From: Henckelia pumila
Lineage: Eukaryota; Streptophyta; Magnoliopsida; Lamiales; Gesneriaceae
DNA length: 64,000 nucleotides
Direction: 5' to 3'
NCBI RefSeq assembly: GCF_033568475.1
Contig: NC_133123.1
Location: 152,907,753 to 152,971,752 of the forward strand
Position numbers and translations under genes: made by a program. The notes below the pieces were generated by a model, which ran no database searches, was not told where the DNA came from, and saw only the letters and a program-made list of their open reading frames with translations. Positions 22,527 to 34,758 of the stretch are shown here, piece after piece; position 1 is the stretch's first letter, and every line of letters starts with the position of its first letter.

Positions 22527-23963
22527 GAAATGAGTTCCTGGGGCTCGAGTTGAGTGCTGTAGTCGAGGGTGATTGTGAGTTGGGGAAGCATCTCCTTGAA
22601 GAATACAAGGAAGTGTTTATGGAGCCACAGACGCTGCCTCCTGTTCGGCCCATAGATAAAAAAATTCATATTATTTCTGGGTCATCACCAGTTAACATAC
22701 GACCTTATCGATACCCCTAATGTCAGAAAGATGCCATGGAGAAAATTGTGCAGGAATTACTTGATTACGGTTATATCCAACCAAGCAACAATCCATATCC
22801 ATCGCCGATGTTGTTAGTAAAAAAGAAGGATGGGTCTTGGAGTTTTTGTGTGGATTATCGTGCACTCAATGCCATCACCATTAAGGATCGTTTCCCCATC
22901 CCAACTATTGACGAGCTGCTCGATGAGCTGGGAGGTGCTCGAATTTTTTCTAAGCTGGATCTCAGGGATGGGTACCATCAAATTCAAATGGATCGTCGTG
23001 ATGTGCATAAGACGGCATTTCGAACGCATGACGGGCATTATGAATTCATGGTCATGACCTTTGGCCTTTCAAATGCGCCATCAACCTTTCAGTCTGCAAT
23101 GAACCAGGTTTTTCGGCCTTATTTGAGAAATTTTGTAATAGGTTTTTTTGATGATATCCTTGTTTATAGTCCAACACAAGAAGAGCATGTGGGTCACTTG
23201 CGCATAGTGCTTGGGTGCTTACGGCAACAACAGATCTTTGCTAAACTTAGCAAATGTCAATTCTTCCAAACCAGTGTGGATTATCTGGGACATGTGGTCA
23301 CTGATCAGGTGGTAAAGGCAGACCCAAAGAAGATAGAGGCCATGGTCCAATGGCCACAACCCAAGAACCTCAAGCAACTCCGAGGATTCCTTGGTATTGC
23401 GGGCTATTACCGCAGATTTATTCAGCATTATGCTACAATTGCAGCCCCACTCACTGATTTACTTAAGAAAAACTCTTTCTACTGGTCTCATAAAGAGGCA
23501 CTGGCCTTCGCACAACTCAAAGAGAAGATGACAAATGCTCCAGTCTTGCATTTACCGGATTTCTCTAAACATTTTGTCATAGAAAATGATGCCTCAAAAG
23601 TGGGGGTTGGCGGGGTACTGATGCAGGAAGGGCATCCTCTGTATTATTTCAGCAAGAATTTGAACCCAAAAATGCAATCCACATCAACGTATGTACAAGA
23701 GTTGTATGCTGTAACCGAAGCTGTGGCAAAATGGAGACAGTACTTGCTCGGCTAGACGTTTGTGATTAGGACGGATCACAAGAGTTTGAAGGAACTTCTA
23801 TCCCAAACCATTCAAACTCCTGAATAGCAACGTTATCTACAGAAATTGATTGGTTACCATTTCACAATTGAGTACAAACCGGGGCGTGAAAACTCAGCTG
23901 CGGACTCATTATCACGAGTTTTTGAGGAGGATGAGGGGGGCAGGGGAGACGAAACTCGGATGC
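22527..23963 (+). pseudogene. Gypsy A reverse transcriptase and RNase H
   Basis: The RT blocks are clear: YPSPMLLVKKKDGSWSFCVD, FSKLDLRDGYHQI, FGLSNAPSTFQSAMN and the active site FFDDILVY (normally YxDD-type). The tether and RNase H follow (VIENDASKVGVGGVLMQ, then TFVIRTDHKSLKELL). Stops occur before YQKDAMEK (TAA near 22720) and in RNase H at 23753-23755 and near 23824. Reading is cut by element D at 23963 and continues into the integrase at 33079. Confidence 0.85.
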
Positions 23964-26032
23964 TGTAACGCCCCGTTTTTATCTTAAATGAGTTTATTTG
24001 AGTTAATCGGAGATTACAGAGTTCTCGAGCCGATTTGATTTTGATCAGGGTCCTTTTTGCAAAATTTGGAAATTTCAGGGACTAAAACGCAATTATTGAT
24101 TTTAATATATTATCTACAACTTGATTGGCTTGGAAGTAGTCTTCTTCACCTCCCTTCATCTCTCCCAACCGTGTACCACCATTAAAGGCGCCCCAAAGCC
24201 TTTTCCAAGCTTCTAGATTTCAGTCCGAGCTCGATCCAGTCGTTGGAAATTATTTCTGAAGGCAGATTAGTGATCACTGCAGTGAGAGCTCCGTTATACC
24301 GTAAGTATTTCTCCGATCGGATATGTTTTGTTTTTCGGAGGTTGTTAGAATCGATCTAGATTCTAGTATGTTGTTCTTGGCAGAGTTCTGATCGTTTATT
24401 ATCTGTCGGTTTTGAATTAGAGCAACGTTCGGATTTGTTGTGATTTTTGGAAGCCATTTTCGAAAATAATGATTTTGGGATTTGTTGGGATTTCCTTGTT
24501 AAGGTTGTATTAGCATTGTTATGAGTTGTTATCGCTATTGAACTGCTGTCTGCGTTGTCGGTTTGTTCAGTTATAGCCGTTATGCTGTCGGTTTGAGTTT
24601 TGGAGATTTCGAACCGTTTTTGTATTGATTGAAGCTTTGGATTGTGAGTGATCATAGTTGTTGATCAACTCTTGTCTTCATACAGATTCGTTGGAGTTTT
24701 TTGAGCCCCGTGTTAGCAGCATTGTTCGTCAAGAGTTGGACGAAGATCGGTAAAGAGTTTTCCTTGAGTCGTCGTTTGTTGTTTAGGTTGTATAGATGTT
24801 GATACAATCTTTTGTTGTAGCTTTCCAGAGATTGGAACTACTTGCCTTGAAAGATAAAAGTAGTCATCGTAGCGGGATAGCATACTCGGGACTGTTGGTT
24901 CTCGAGTTTCCCTTTCAAATCACATATTGCATCAATACTTGTTCTAGCATGTGGAACTTGTATTTTGGTTGTTTATGTGGCTTATGTTTATGTTTTGATA
25001 TGCATTCATCTTGAGCCAATCTTGTTTCTAGCGGGCAGAACCGCCCCTTTTTGTTTAGACGTTTGGGAACTATGATTGAGTGGCCTAGGTCATAGTCGTT
25101 TTGCCTGGTGCTAGCATACTCATTATAGTTGCTCAAAGTCTAGAGGAGTGGGATACGTGGCACCACCTCGATTGGGAGAGTCGGTGAGTCGTTACGTGAT
25201 CTCATCCTCGGGATCCCAAAAGCACAGCAGCAATCCCTCGTTTATCAGATTTGATATCCCGGTTTAAAGACATGCATCTCATTACGTTGTTATTGATTTC
25301 GTCGTTGTCTTGAAAGCATGTTTATTGTTGTATTACTTGTTATGTTGCTTTTACTGGGATTATCATTCTCACCGGTTATCCGGCTGTTGCTTTGTTTTGT
25401 ATGTGTACTTGGCAACAGGTGGGGCAGGACCAAGTCAGCGAAGGCCTGGTTAACATCAAGAGGGGGAGCTAGTAGTGAGACTCGGTTTAGAAGTCGTGTC
25501 AGCATGTCTACCTAGTATATGTTAGAACATGTTTAGTTATCGAACTTCGTTTTTATGTTGTATTGATTATGCGAGCCTTGTCGACATGTTATCATCACAT
25601 ATTCTATATTTGGAGCGGTTGTATAAATCCAGTACTTCATGCATTAATTGGAGAGTTTGGGATTGTAATGCATGATTATATTTTGTTGATATCAGACTCA
25701 AGTTTCTAACATGAAATTCTGCTGTTTTTGGCTCTGTTTCTGTCGCCGCTCGATCGACAATATGTTGCGGATCGAGCGAGGGCATTTTGATGCAGTTTCT
25801 ATTTTGAAATTTTGTGGCTCTCTCGATCCGCAAGATCTTGCGGATCGAGCGAGGGGTGGTTTTCTCGGGTAGAACCTTTTAAGTTTTTGGCTCGCTCGAT
25901 CGGTAAGATCTTACCGATCGAGCGAGACACTATTTCAAAAAAAAAAAATCTTTATTGCTTTTAACCTTTGGTTATTGTATGCCTTATTATTGTTTAATCC
26001 CGAGATTAGTTGTTTGGAACCGAGGTCTCACA
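23964..26032 (+). repeat. 5' LTR of gypsy D (2069 bp)
   Basis: Matches 30997-33078 throughout. It contains a CTTAAAT-rich start, a long T/G-rich middle and three palindromes near its 3' end. Confidence 0.95.
25747..25926 (+). repeat. Three palindromes in gypsy D 5' LTR
   Basis: Arms CTCGCTCGATC and GATCGAGCGAG recur three times: 25747-25780 (imperfect), 25818-25853 (one mismatch) and 25891-25926 (perfect 36-bp palindrome centred on AGATCT). Each is separated by about 37-38 bp. Confidence 0.9.
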
Positions 26033-26037
26033 TTAAG

Positions 26038-26055
26038 TGGTATCAGAGAGTTAAG
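26038..26055 (+). promoter_or_regulatory. Primer-binding site of gypsy D
   Basis: TGGTATCAGAGAGTTAAG lies 5 nt after the 5' LTR and matches the initiator-Met tRNA complement at its start. Confidence 0.85.
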
Positions 26056-26332
26056 ATTCTTGGTTGAACTAGAGTAAGCGGGGTAGATCGAGTCTGCGTG
26101 TATTGGCTCCTCGCATGTGTTTGAATTATTTAACTGTGTACTTAATTCCATGCGAGCATGCTTTATTATTGAGAGTTATTGAATTACATGGTTGTGTGAT
26201 TTAATTTATAAGGCATGATCTACTTGAGATATAATTGTTTCTGTTATCGACTGGTATCCGGTATTCCAAGCGGTTGTAAGGGCACTGATTGTAGCAATTG
26301 AGATATCTCGTGTCCTAACCTTTGATTATCAG

Positions 26333-29300
26333 ATGGGTCCTCGTCGAGTGATAAACAGAAACGCACCGCCAGTTATCCCTACAACTGAGCAAGCTAGTAC
26401 TGAAACGGTTGAGATGGATGCTACAGCGACACCTATGGAAACCTTGCTGAAGAGGTTTCAGTCGTTCAATCCGCCGTTGTTGATGGGTTCAGAAAATCCA
26501 GTTGGCTGTGAGAGTTGGTTGGATGATATTGATCAGCTATTCGATTCCATTGATTACACAGATGACCGCAGAATCAGGTTAGTCATTCATCAGCTACGTG
26601 GGGTTGCTAAGAGCTGGTGGATCATGACAAAGAAAGCATTTGAGAGTAGAGGTACGGAAGTTACTTGGACTATTTTTAAATCTGAGTTTTATAAGCGGTT
26701 TTTCCCTATCTCGTATCGCAAAGATAAGGGAGCAGAGTTTGCCAATCTGAGGCAAGGAAATCTTAACATTGAAGAGTACGTGGCTATGTTTGATAGTCTG
26801 TTGCGTTTTGCACCACTAATTGCCGGAGATGAAGAAGCTAAGGCAGATCAGTTCATCAATGGTTTGAACCCCGACGTCTTCATGTTGGTAAACACCAACA
26901 GGCCTAACAACTTTGCGGATGCCATGAATCACGCAAAGGGAGTAGAAGCAGGCTTGTGGAGGCAGAGAGGTAATCAGGTGGCACCTCAGCAGCAGAGGCA
27001 GTATCAGAACCAACCATTTTAGTATCAGAACCAGCCACCTCAGCATCAATACCAGCAGCAGAGGTATGAAGGTGGAAACAGTGGAGGAAACAAAAAGGAC
27101 CAGTACAAAGCAAGAGGTAAACAGTTTAAGAGGCAGGGGAACAGTTCTTCTAGTTCTAGTGGTTCGAAGCAATTTGGTTCAGGACCGAGTTCTGGGTCAT
27201 CATCCATGTACTGCAGCAAGTGTGGGGGAAGACACTCATCGGATCAGTGTGTGGGAGTCTTTCGTAATTGTAACACCTGTCAGCAACCGGGACACTTCTC
27301 TAAGGTGTGCCCTCAGCGTAACAGAGATAGAGCTCAGAGTGGGAGTTCATCTAGACCTGCAGCTCAGCCTGAGAGGCAGTCTTCTGCAGTTCACTCTTTC
27401 CAGCCCCAGCAGCAGAACAGACAGGGAGGTAACACTACTGCAAACCAGCCCCCGAGACAGCAGGCACGAGTTTTCGCCTTGACAGAGGATCAGGCTCAGG
27501 CGGCACCTGATGATGTTATAGCATGTAACTGTTCGATTTTTGGTCATTCTGCTCATGTTTTGATAGATACAGGTGCTTCCCATTCCTTTATCTCTGAGAA
27601 ATTTGTGTTATTGCATGCTTTTCCTACTGAGTTGTTGCCTACAGTAGTAGCTGTTACTTCACCTTTGGGTGGAGGAATTGTTTCTGTCAGATTAGTCAGG
27701 AACTGTAAACTGTGTTTTGAAGGAAATTTGTTATAATTCGACTGTATTGTACTTGGACTGTCAGATTTTGATTGTATTATCAGTATAGATGCTTTAACCA
27801 AGTACAGGGCAACATTCGATTGTTTTCTGAAAGTTGTCAGGTTCAGACCTGAAATGGCAGATGTGTGGAAATTCTTTGGTAAGGGTTCTCGATCTAGAAT
27901 TTCTTTGATTTCAGTGTTATCTATGACTCGTTTGCTACAGAGAGGTTCAGAAGGATTTTTGGTTTATGCGGTTGATGTACTGAAATCTAGCCCAGCTTTG
28001 GTAGACTTACCGGTGGTTAGAGAATTTGCTGATGTATTTCCGGAAGATGTTCCAGGTTTGCCACCTATTCGAGAGATCGAATTCAGTATTGATTTGGTGT
28101 CAGGTACTCGACCTATTTCCAAGGCTCCGTATCGTATGACACTTATTGAATTGAGAGAATTGAAGGAGCAGCTTGAGGATTTGATTGCCAAGGGATACAT
28201 CAGACCCAGTGTGTCGCCTTGGGGAGCTCCTGTGCTGTTTGTGCGGAAGAAGGATGGTTCGATGCAGCTCTGTATCGACTACCGCCAATTGAATCAGGAT
28301 ACAGTTAAGAACAGGTATCCTTTACCCCGAATAGATGACCTTTTTGATCAGCTGCAGGGTTCTTCTGTCTATTCAAAGATTGATCTGAGGTCAGGCTATC
28401 ACCAGCTGAGAGTGCGAGAGGAAGATGTTCCTAAGACCGCATTCAGAACGAGGTATGGTCACTTTGAGTTTATAGTCATGCCGTTCGGTTTGACTAACAC
28501 TCCAGCGGTTTTTATGGGTTTGATGAACCGAATCTTTCAGCATTATTTAGATGAGTTCGTCATTATCTTTATCGATGATATTCTTATCTATTCGAAGAAC
28601 CGTACTAACCATGCAGAGCACTTGAGGACCGTACTGCAGATTTTGCGAGTTGAGCAGTTGTTTTCCAAGTTGTCTAAATGTGAATTCTGGTTAGATCGAG
28701 TTGTCTTTCTCGGTAATATTATTTCTGAAGATGGAATTTCTGTCGATCCCAGCAAGATTGAAGCGGTTATGAATTGGCCTAGACCGACATCAGTACCTGA
28801 GATCCGAAGCTTCATGGGTTTAGCTGGTTATTATCGCCGATTCATCGAGGGTTTCTCGTCTATTGCCAAGACTATTACCCAGCTGACTCAGAAGAATGCG
28901 CCTTTTTTCTGGGCTGCAGATTGTGAGGCTAGCTTTGTTGATCTGAAGAGGAGACTGACCAGTGCTCCGATTCTTTCTATTCCGAAGGGTACTGGAGGTT
29001 TCACAGTCTATTGTGATGCCTCTAACCGAGGCTTGGGTTGTGTTCTTATGCAGCATAAGCATGTGATAGCGTATGCATCGAGGCAGCTAAAACCGCACGA
29101 GACTCGTTATCCGGTTCATGATCTTGAACTAGCTGCGATCGTCTTTGCTATGAAGATCTGGCGTCACTATCTTTATGGTGAGTCTTTCGAGATCTTTTCT
29201 GACCATAAGAGCCTTAAGTACTTGTTTTCACAGGCAGAGCTGAATATGAGACAGAGAAGATGGTTAGATCTGTTGAAGGATTTCGACTGTGAAATCAAGT

Positions 29301-30898
29301 ATTATTCGGGAAAGTTGAATGCAGTTGCAGATGCCTTAAGCCGAAAGCTATGTTCTTTATCTCTTTCTACTATTGGTGTTTCTTAGTTGATCGATGATTG
29401 TTGCACTTCTGGTTTAGAATTTGAAACAGATAGGGAGACTATCAGAGTATTTGCTATTCAAGCCGAGCCGGATTTGTTTGTTGCAATCAGAGAAGCACAG
29501 AAGTCTGAGCCGAGCATTCAGGTTTCAGTAGAGAAAGTCAGATCGGGACATCAGTCTGAATTCCAGGTTAGAGATGATGTTTTGTTGGTGAATAACCGTA
29601 TTGTTGTGCCTGATATTCCGGAGTTGAGACAGCGTATTCTCCGAGAGGCTCATTGCAGTCGGTTCAGCGTTCATCCTAGAGGTCGTAAGATGTACAACGA
29701 TTTGAAGATTCAGTTCTGGTGGAAGAGAATGAAGAGCAACATCGCGAGGTTTGTATCTCGGTGTTTGAACTGTCAGCAAGTGAAAGCAGAGCGGAAACGA
29801 TCGGGTGGTCTGTTGCACAACCTATCTGTTCCTGAATGGAAATGGGATCACATCTCTATGGATTTCGTTACGAAGCTACCACGATCCGTTCGAGGATGCG
29901 ATGCTATTTGGGTAGTGATCGACCGATTGACGAAGTTTGCTTGTTTTATTCCGTACAGGATGACGTATCGTCATGATCAGATGGCTGAGTTGTATGTTAG
30001 CAATGTTGTGAGATTGCATGGTGTGCCGAAGTCGATCGTTTCAGATAGAGATCCTAGATTCACTTCGCACTTCTGGCATAGTCTTCAGGAGGCACTTGGT
30101 ACTCGATTGCATCTGAGCACAACTTATCATCCTCAGACGGATGGACAGTCAGAGCGGACTATTTAGACGTTAGAGGATATGCTGCGAGCGGTAGTGCTAG
30201 ATTTTGGCACTAGTTGGCAGGATTCTTTGCCTCTTGTCGAGTTTTCTTACAACAACAGCTTCCAAGCGAGTATCAGTATGACGCCTTTTGAGGCATTGTA
30301 CGGTAAGAAATGCCGATCTCCGCTGTTTTGGGGTGATTTGTCCGAGTCACCAGATTTGGGGCCGGAAATGCTTCGAGATATGGCAGAGCAGGTTAAGATC
30401 ATTCAGACCAGAATGAAGTCAGCTCAAGATAGACAGGCGAAGTATGCGAACATCAGACGTAGACCTCTGAGTTTTGAGCAGGGAGACCGTGTATTCCTTA
30501 AGATTTCTCCTTTTAGAGGCACTGTCAGATTCGGTAAGAGAGGGAAGTTATCTCCGAGATTCATCGGGCCGTACGAGATTCTCGAGAAGATAGGCGATCT
30601 TGCCTACAAACTTGCACTTCCTTCGTCTTTATCTGGTATTCACGACATTTTTTACGTCTCTATGCTACGAAAGTATCAACCAGATATTTCTCATATCCTT
30701 CAGCCTGACGAAGCCAAGTTAGACGAGACTCTGAGCTACTTTGAGTGACTGATTCAGATCCTTGATCGGAAGGAGAAACAACTCAGAACCAAGTTGATTC
30801 CGTTAGTGAAAGTGCAATGGAGCCGTCACGGTGTTGAGGAAGCGACTTGGGAGACAGAGTCTGACATGAGACAACATTTTCCAGAGTTATTCGGATGA
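26333..30898 (+). pseudogene. Gypsy D gag-pol with chromodomain (five premature stops)
   Basis: A single frame of 1522 codons runs from ATG 26333 to TGA 30896. Domains in order are gag (LLKRFQSFNPPLLMG, LRGVAKSWW), CCHC knuckle (CNTCQQPGHFSKVC), protease (VLIDTGASHSFIS), RT ([11 protein letters not shown]), RNase H ([26 protein letters not shown]), integrase (CLNCQQVK; VVIDRLTKFACF; IVSDRDPRFTS) and a chromodomain (LVKVQWSRHGVEEATWE). In-frame stops are at 27020 TAG, 27734 TAA, 29384 TAG, 30164 TAG and 30746 TGA, with no frameshift. The 27020 stop lies in an internal repeat whose other copy has CAG. Confidence 0.95.
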
Positions 30899-30982
30899 CG
30901 TGAGTTCTTCTTACTGTCTTTAGTTCTTTATTCTATCTTATGAGTTGTGATTCTTGTTGATTTCGAGGAAGAAATCTCTTCT

Positions 30983-30996
30983 TAGTGGGGGAGAAT
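30983..30996 (+). promoter_or_regulatory. Polypurine tract of gypsy D
   Basis: TAGTGGGGGAGAAT directly abuts the 3' LTR start at 30997, the normal site of plus-strand priming. Confidence 0.8.
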
Positions 30997-33078
30997 TGTA
31001 ACACCCCATTTTTATCTTAAATGAGTTTATTTGAGTTAATCGGAGATTACAGAGTTCTCGAGCCGATTTGATTTTGATCAGGGTCCTTTTTGCAAATTTT
31101 GGAAATTTCAGGAACTAAAACGCAATTATTGATTTTAATATATTATCTACAACTTGATTGGCTTGGGAGTAGTCTTCTTCACCTCCCTTCATCTCTCCCA
31201 ACCGTGTACCACCATTAAAGGCACCCCAAAGCCTTTTCCAAGCTTTTAGATTTCAGTCCGAGCTCGATCCAGCCGTTGGAAATTATTTCTGAAGGCAGAT
31301 TTGTGATCACTGCAGTGAGAGCTCCGTTATACCGTAAGTATTTCTCCGATCGGATATGTTTTGTTTTTCGGAGGTTGTTAGAATCGATCTAGATTCTAGT
31401 ATGTTGTTCTTGGCAGAGTTCTGATCGTTTATTATCTGTCGGTTTTGAATTAGAGCGACGTTCGGATTTGTTGTGATTTTTGGAATCCATTTTCGAAAAT
31501 AATTATTTTGGGATTTGTTGGGATTGCCTTGTTAAGGTTGTATTAGCATTGTTATGAGTTTTTATCGCTATTGAACTGCTGTCTGCGTTGTCGGTTTGTT
31601 CAGTTATAGCCGTTATGCCGTCGATTTGAGTTTTGGAGATTTCGAACCGTTTTTGTATTGATTGAAGCTTTGGATTGTGAGTGATCATAGTTGTTGATCA
31701 ACTCTTGTCTTCGTACAGATTCGTTGGAGTTTGTTGAGCCCCGTGTTAGCAGCATTGTTCGTCAAGAGTTGGACGAAGATCGGTAAAGAGTTTTCCTTGA
31801 GTCGTCGTTTGTTGTTTAGGTTGTATAGATGTTGATACAATCTTTTGTTGTAGCTTTCCAGAGATTGGAACTACTTGTCTTGAAAGGTAAAAGTAGTCAT
31901 CGTAGCGGGATAGCATACTCAGGACTGTTGGTTCTCGAGTTTCCCTTTCAAATCACATATTGCATCAATACTTGTTCTAGCATGTGAAACTTGTATTTTG
32001 GTTGTTATTTGAGTTGTTTATGTGGCTTATGTTTATGTTTTGATATGCATTCATCTTGAGCCAATCTTGTTTCTAGCGGGCAGAACCGCCCCTTTTTGTT
32101 TAGACGTTTGGGAACTATGATTGAGTGGCCTAGGTCGTAGTCGTTTCGCCTGGTGCTAGCATACTCATTATAGTTGCTCAAAGTCTAGAGGAGTGGGATA
32201 CGTGGCACCACCTCGATTGGGAGAGTCGGTGAGTCATTATGTGATTTCATCCTCGGGATCCCAAAAGCACAGTAGCAATCCCTCGTTTATCAGATTTGAT
32301 ATCCCGGTTTAAAGACATGCATCTCATTACGTTGTTATTGATTTCGTCGTTGTCTTGAAAGCATGTTTATTGTTGTATTACTTGTTATGTTGCTTTTACT
32401 GGGATTATCATTCTCACCTGTTATCCGGCTGTTGCTTCGTTTTGTATGTGTACTTGGCAACAGGTAGGGCAGGACCAAGTCAGCGAAGGCCTGGTTAACA
32501 TCAAGAGGGGGAGCTAGTAGTGAGACTCGGTTTAGAAGTCATGTCAGCATGTATACCTAGTATATGTTAGAACATGTTTAGTTATCGAACTTCGTTTTTA
32601 TGTTGTATTGATTATGCGAGCCTTGTCGACATGTTATCATCACATATTCTATATTTGGAGCGGTTGTATAACTCCAGTACTTCATGCATTAATTGGAGAG
32701 TTTGGGATTGTAATGCATGATTATATTTTGTTGATATCGGACTCAAGTTTCTAACATGAAATTCTGCTGTTTTTGGCTCTGTTTCTGTCGCCGCTCGATC
32801 GGCAATATGTTGCGGATCGAGCGAGGGCATTTTGATGCAGTTTCTATTTTGAAATTTTGTGGCTCGCTCGATCCGCAAGATCTTGCGGATCGAGCGAGGG
32901 CTGGTTTTCTCGGGCAGAACCTTTTAAGTTTTTGGCTCGCTCGATCGGTAAGATCTTACCGATCGAGCGAGGCACTATTTCCAAAAAAAAAAAATCTTTA
33001 TTGCTTTTAACCTTTGGTTATTGTATGCCTTATTGTTGTTTAATCTCGAGATTAGTTATTTGGAACCGAGGTCTCACA
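30997..33078 (+). repeat. 3' LTR of gypsy D (2082 bp)
   Basis: Matches the 5' LTR and ends CTCACA before the GATGC duplication. It has a small extra insertion near 32004 (ttatttgagttg). Confidence 0.95.
32792..32971 (+). repeat. Three palindromes in gypsy D 3' LTR
   Basis: Same trio as in the 5' LTR. Here 32863-32898 and 32936-32971 are both perfect 36-bp palindromes, and 32792-32825 is imperfect. Confidence 0.9.
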
Positions 33079-34540
33079 GATGCTCTCTGTACTTTCCCGG
33101 CCGGAGTTCACCTTTTTGGATGTATTGCGCTAAGAAAATAAGAAGCAACCTGACCTGGTTGCTATTCATGAATTATTGCAGCAAGATGCGAGCTCCACCA
33201 GTGGGTATTCAAACAGAGGCGGGGTGATCTTGTTTCACGACAAATATTTTCTGGGCAAGGACTCAACTTTAAAAGAATTGATGTTGCGTGAATTCCATGA
33301 AACACCAATGGAAGGCCACGCCGGGGTACATCGCACATTCTTGCGTTTGGCTGCGAATTTCTATTGGGTGGGAATGCGACGGGTTGTGAAAGAATTTGTG
33401 GCCCATTGTTATGTATGTCAGACAACCAAGTATTCCACGTAACGACCATTTGGGTTGCTGCAACCCATTCCCCCTCCAGAACAGGTTTGGGAAGATATTG
33501 CGCTTGAATTTATTGTGGGTTTACCCTTCTCCAAAGGTAACACGACAATATTGGTGGTCGTGGATCGATTTTATAAATATGCGCATTTCAGTCCTCTTCC
33601 CACTTCCCACACGGCTAGCCAAGTCGCTGAGTTATTTTGCACCATGATCATTCGCCTACATGGAGTACCTCGCTCCATAATTTTCGATCGAAACCCCATA
33701 TTCACGAGCCATTTCTGTGAAAAGATCTTTGAGCTGATGGGAACCAAGTTGCGCATGAGTTTGACATATCACCCCCAAACCGACGGACAGACTGAGGTGT
33801 TGAATAGATGCATTGAATAATATCTAAGAGCATTTGTGGCAGATAGACCTACCACTTGGGTTTCATATCTCGGGTGGGCTGAATACCATTACAATACCAG
33901 CCATCATTCTTCTATTGGTATGACGCCTTTTTAGGTGGTTTATGGCAGGCCACCACCCATCATCCAGTGTATGTGAGGGGAAATACTTCAGTGGCTGCCG
34001 TGGACGAGCTACTGGTTGACAGAGATGCACTCCTAAAGCAGCTACGCCACAACCTCTTGCAAGCTCAGCAACGTATGAAAGCAATTGCCGACACCCACAG
34101 AAAGGACAAGCAATTTCAGATAGGGGAGTTAGTATTGGTTAAACTCTCCCCTTACCGTCAGACTACGTCGCTCATCGGAAACATTCAAAACTTTGAAAAC
34201 GATATTTTGGTCCTTTTTCCATCATCTCCAGGGTGGGAATGGTAGCCTACACCCTTCAACTCCCAGCTACGAGTTGCATACATCCGAAATTCCATCTGTC
34301 CCAACTTAAACCTTTCCAGGGGGATTTACCATATCAAATTGATTCTCTACCAGAACATAGCATCAACAATAAACCCTTGTCTATTCCGATTTTCCTCATC
34401 GCAACACGTATACTTTATAAACGAAACCAGAGGATTCGACAGGTGTTGATTCAATGGTAATGGGCAATCTACAGATGATGCAACATGGGAAAATTTCGAT
34501 GAGTTATGTTCCATATATAATCAGCTGCAACTTGAGGACA
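33079..34540 (+). pseudogene. Gypsy A integrase and chromodomain-like end
   Basis: Resuming after element D, the sequence encodes the integrase zinc finger (HETPMEGH...CYVCQ), the catalytic core with its first Asp in LVVVDRFYKYAHF and the second in the IIFDRNPIFTS region, and the TYHPQTDGQTE block. A C-terminal part follows (PYRQTTSLIGN, HPKFHLSQLKPFQG), then a chromodomain-like end (VLIQW then DDATWENFDEL in shifted frames). Stops occur near 33440, 33818 and 33932, and there are frameshifts around 34200-34460. Confidence 0.85.
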
Positions 34541-34565
34541 AGGTGGTTTTTGAAGAAGACGGGAG

Positions 34566-34758
34566 TGATAGTCCAACTGTTATTAGCCCAATAGCTATTA
34601 ACATAAGTGCCGAGACCATGACCCAGCAACTCAAAAATTGGGCTTTGAAAGGGCTTATAATAGGAGAAGATATGGCCCAAGGACAGCATGATAAAGAGCC
34701 CACAAATATTATCGAGAGAAAAGGGAAAGAAACAATGGAAGGCACCGCACCAGAAGAT
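34566..34758 (+). repeat. Truncated 3' LTR of gypsy A
   Basis: It matches 11219-11412 at high identity from TGATAGTCC onward and then stops abruptly near 34758. The LTR promoter and end are missing, so no target duplication can be seen for element A. Confidence 0.75.

Larger units (their letters stand above)
23964..33078 (+). mobile_element. Ty3/gypsy chromovirus D (Tekay/Del-like), nested in gypsy A
   Basis: A complete element of 9115 bp with LTRs of 2069 and 2082 bp, TGTAAC...CTCACA ends and the perfect 5-bp duplication GATGC (23959-23963 and 33079-33083). Primer-binding site, one-frame gag-pol, chromodomain and polypurine tract are all in place. RT motifs ([32 protein letters not shown]) and the chromodomain fit the Tekay/Del clade. 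The LTRs differ by few substitutions, so insertion is more recent than gypsy A. Premature stops imply it is inactive. Confidence 0.95.
11219..34758 (+). mobile_element. Ty3/gypsy chromovirus A (Reina-like), split by two nested LTR elements
   Basis: Pieces at 11219-12508, 21750-23963 and 33079-34758 join, after removal of the two inserted elements and their target duplications, into about 5.2 kb. The joined domains run gag, zinc knuckle, protease, RT, RNase H, integrase with HHCC and DDE motifs, then a chromodomain-like end. Both insertion joints restore the sequence exactly at 5-bp duplications. The short LTR (about 434 bp), small size and chromodomain fit the Reina group, but clade assignment needs a tree. 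Many stops and frameshifts make it inactive. Confidence 0.85.

Noticed and set aside
25290..25515. Small ORFs on both strands in the gypsy D LTR
   Set aside because: They lie within the LTR, are not conserved in length in the other LTR, and have no domain.
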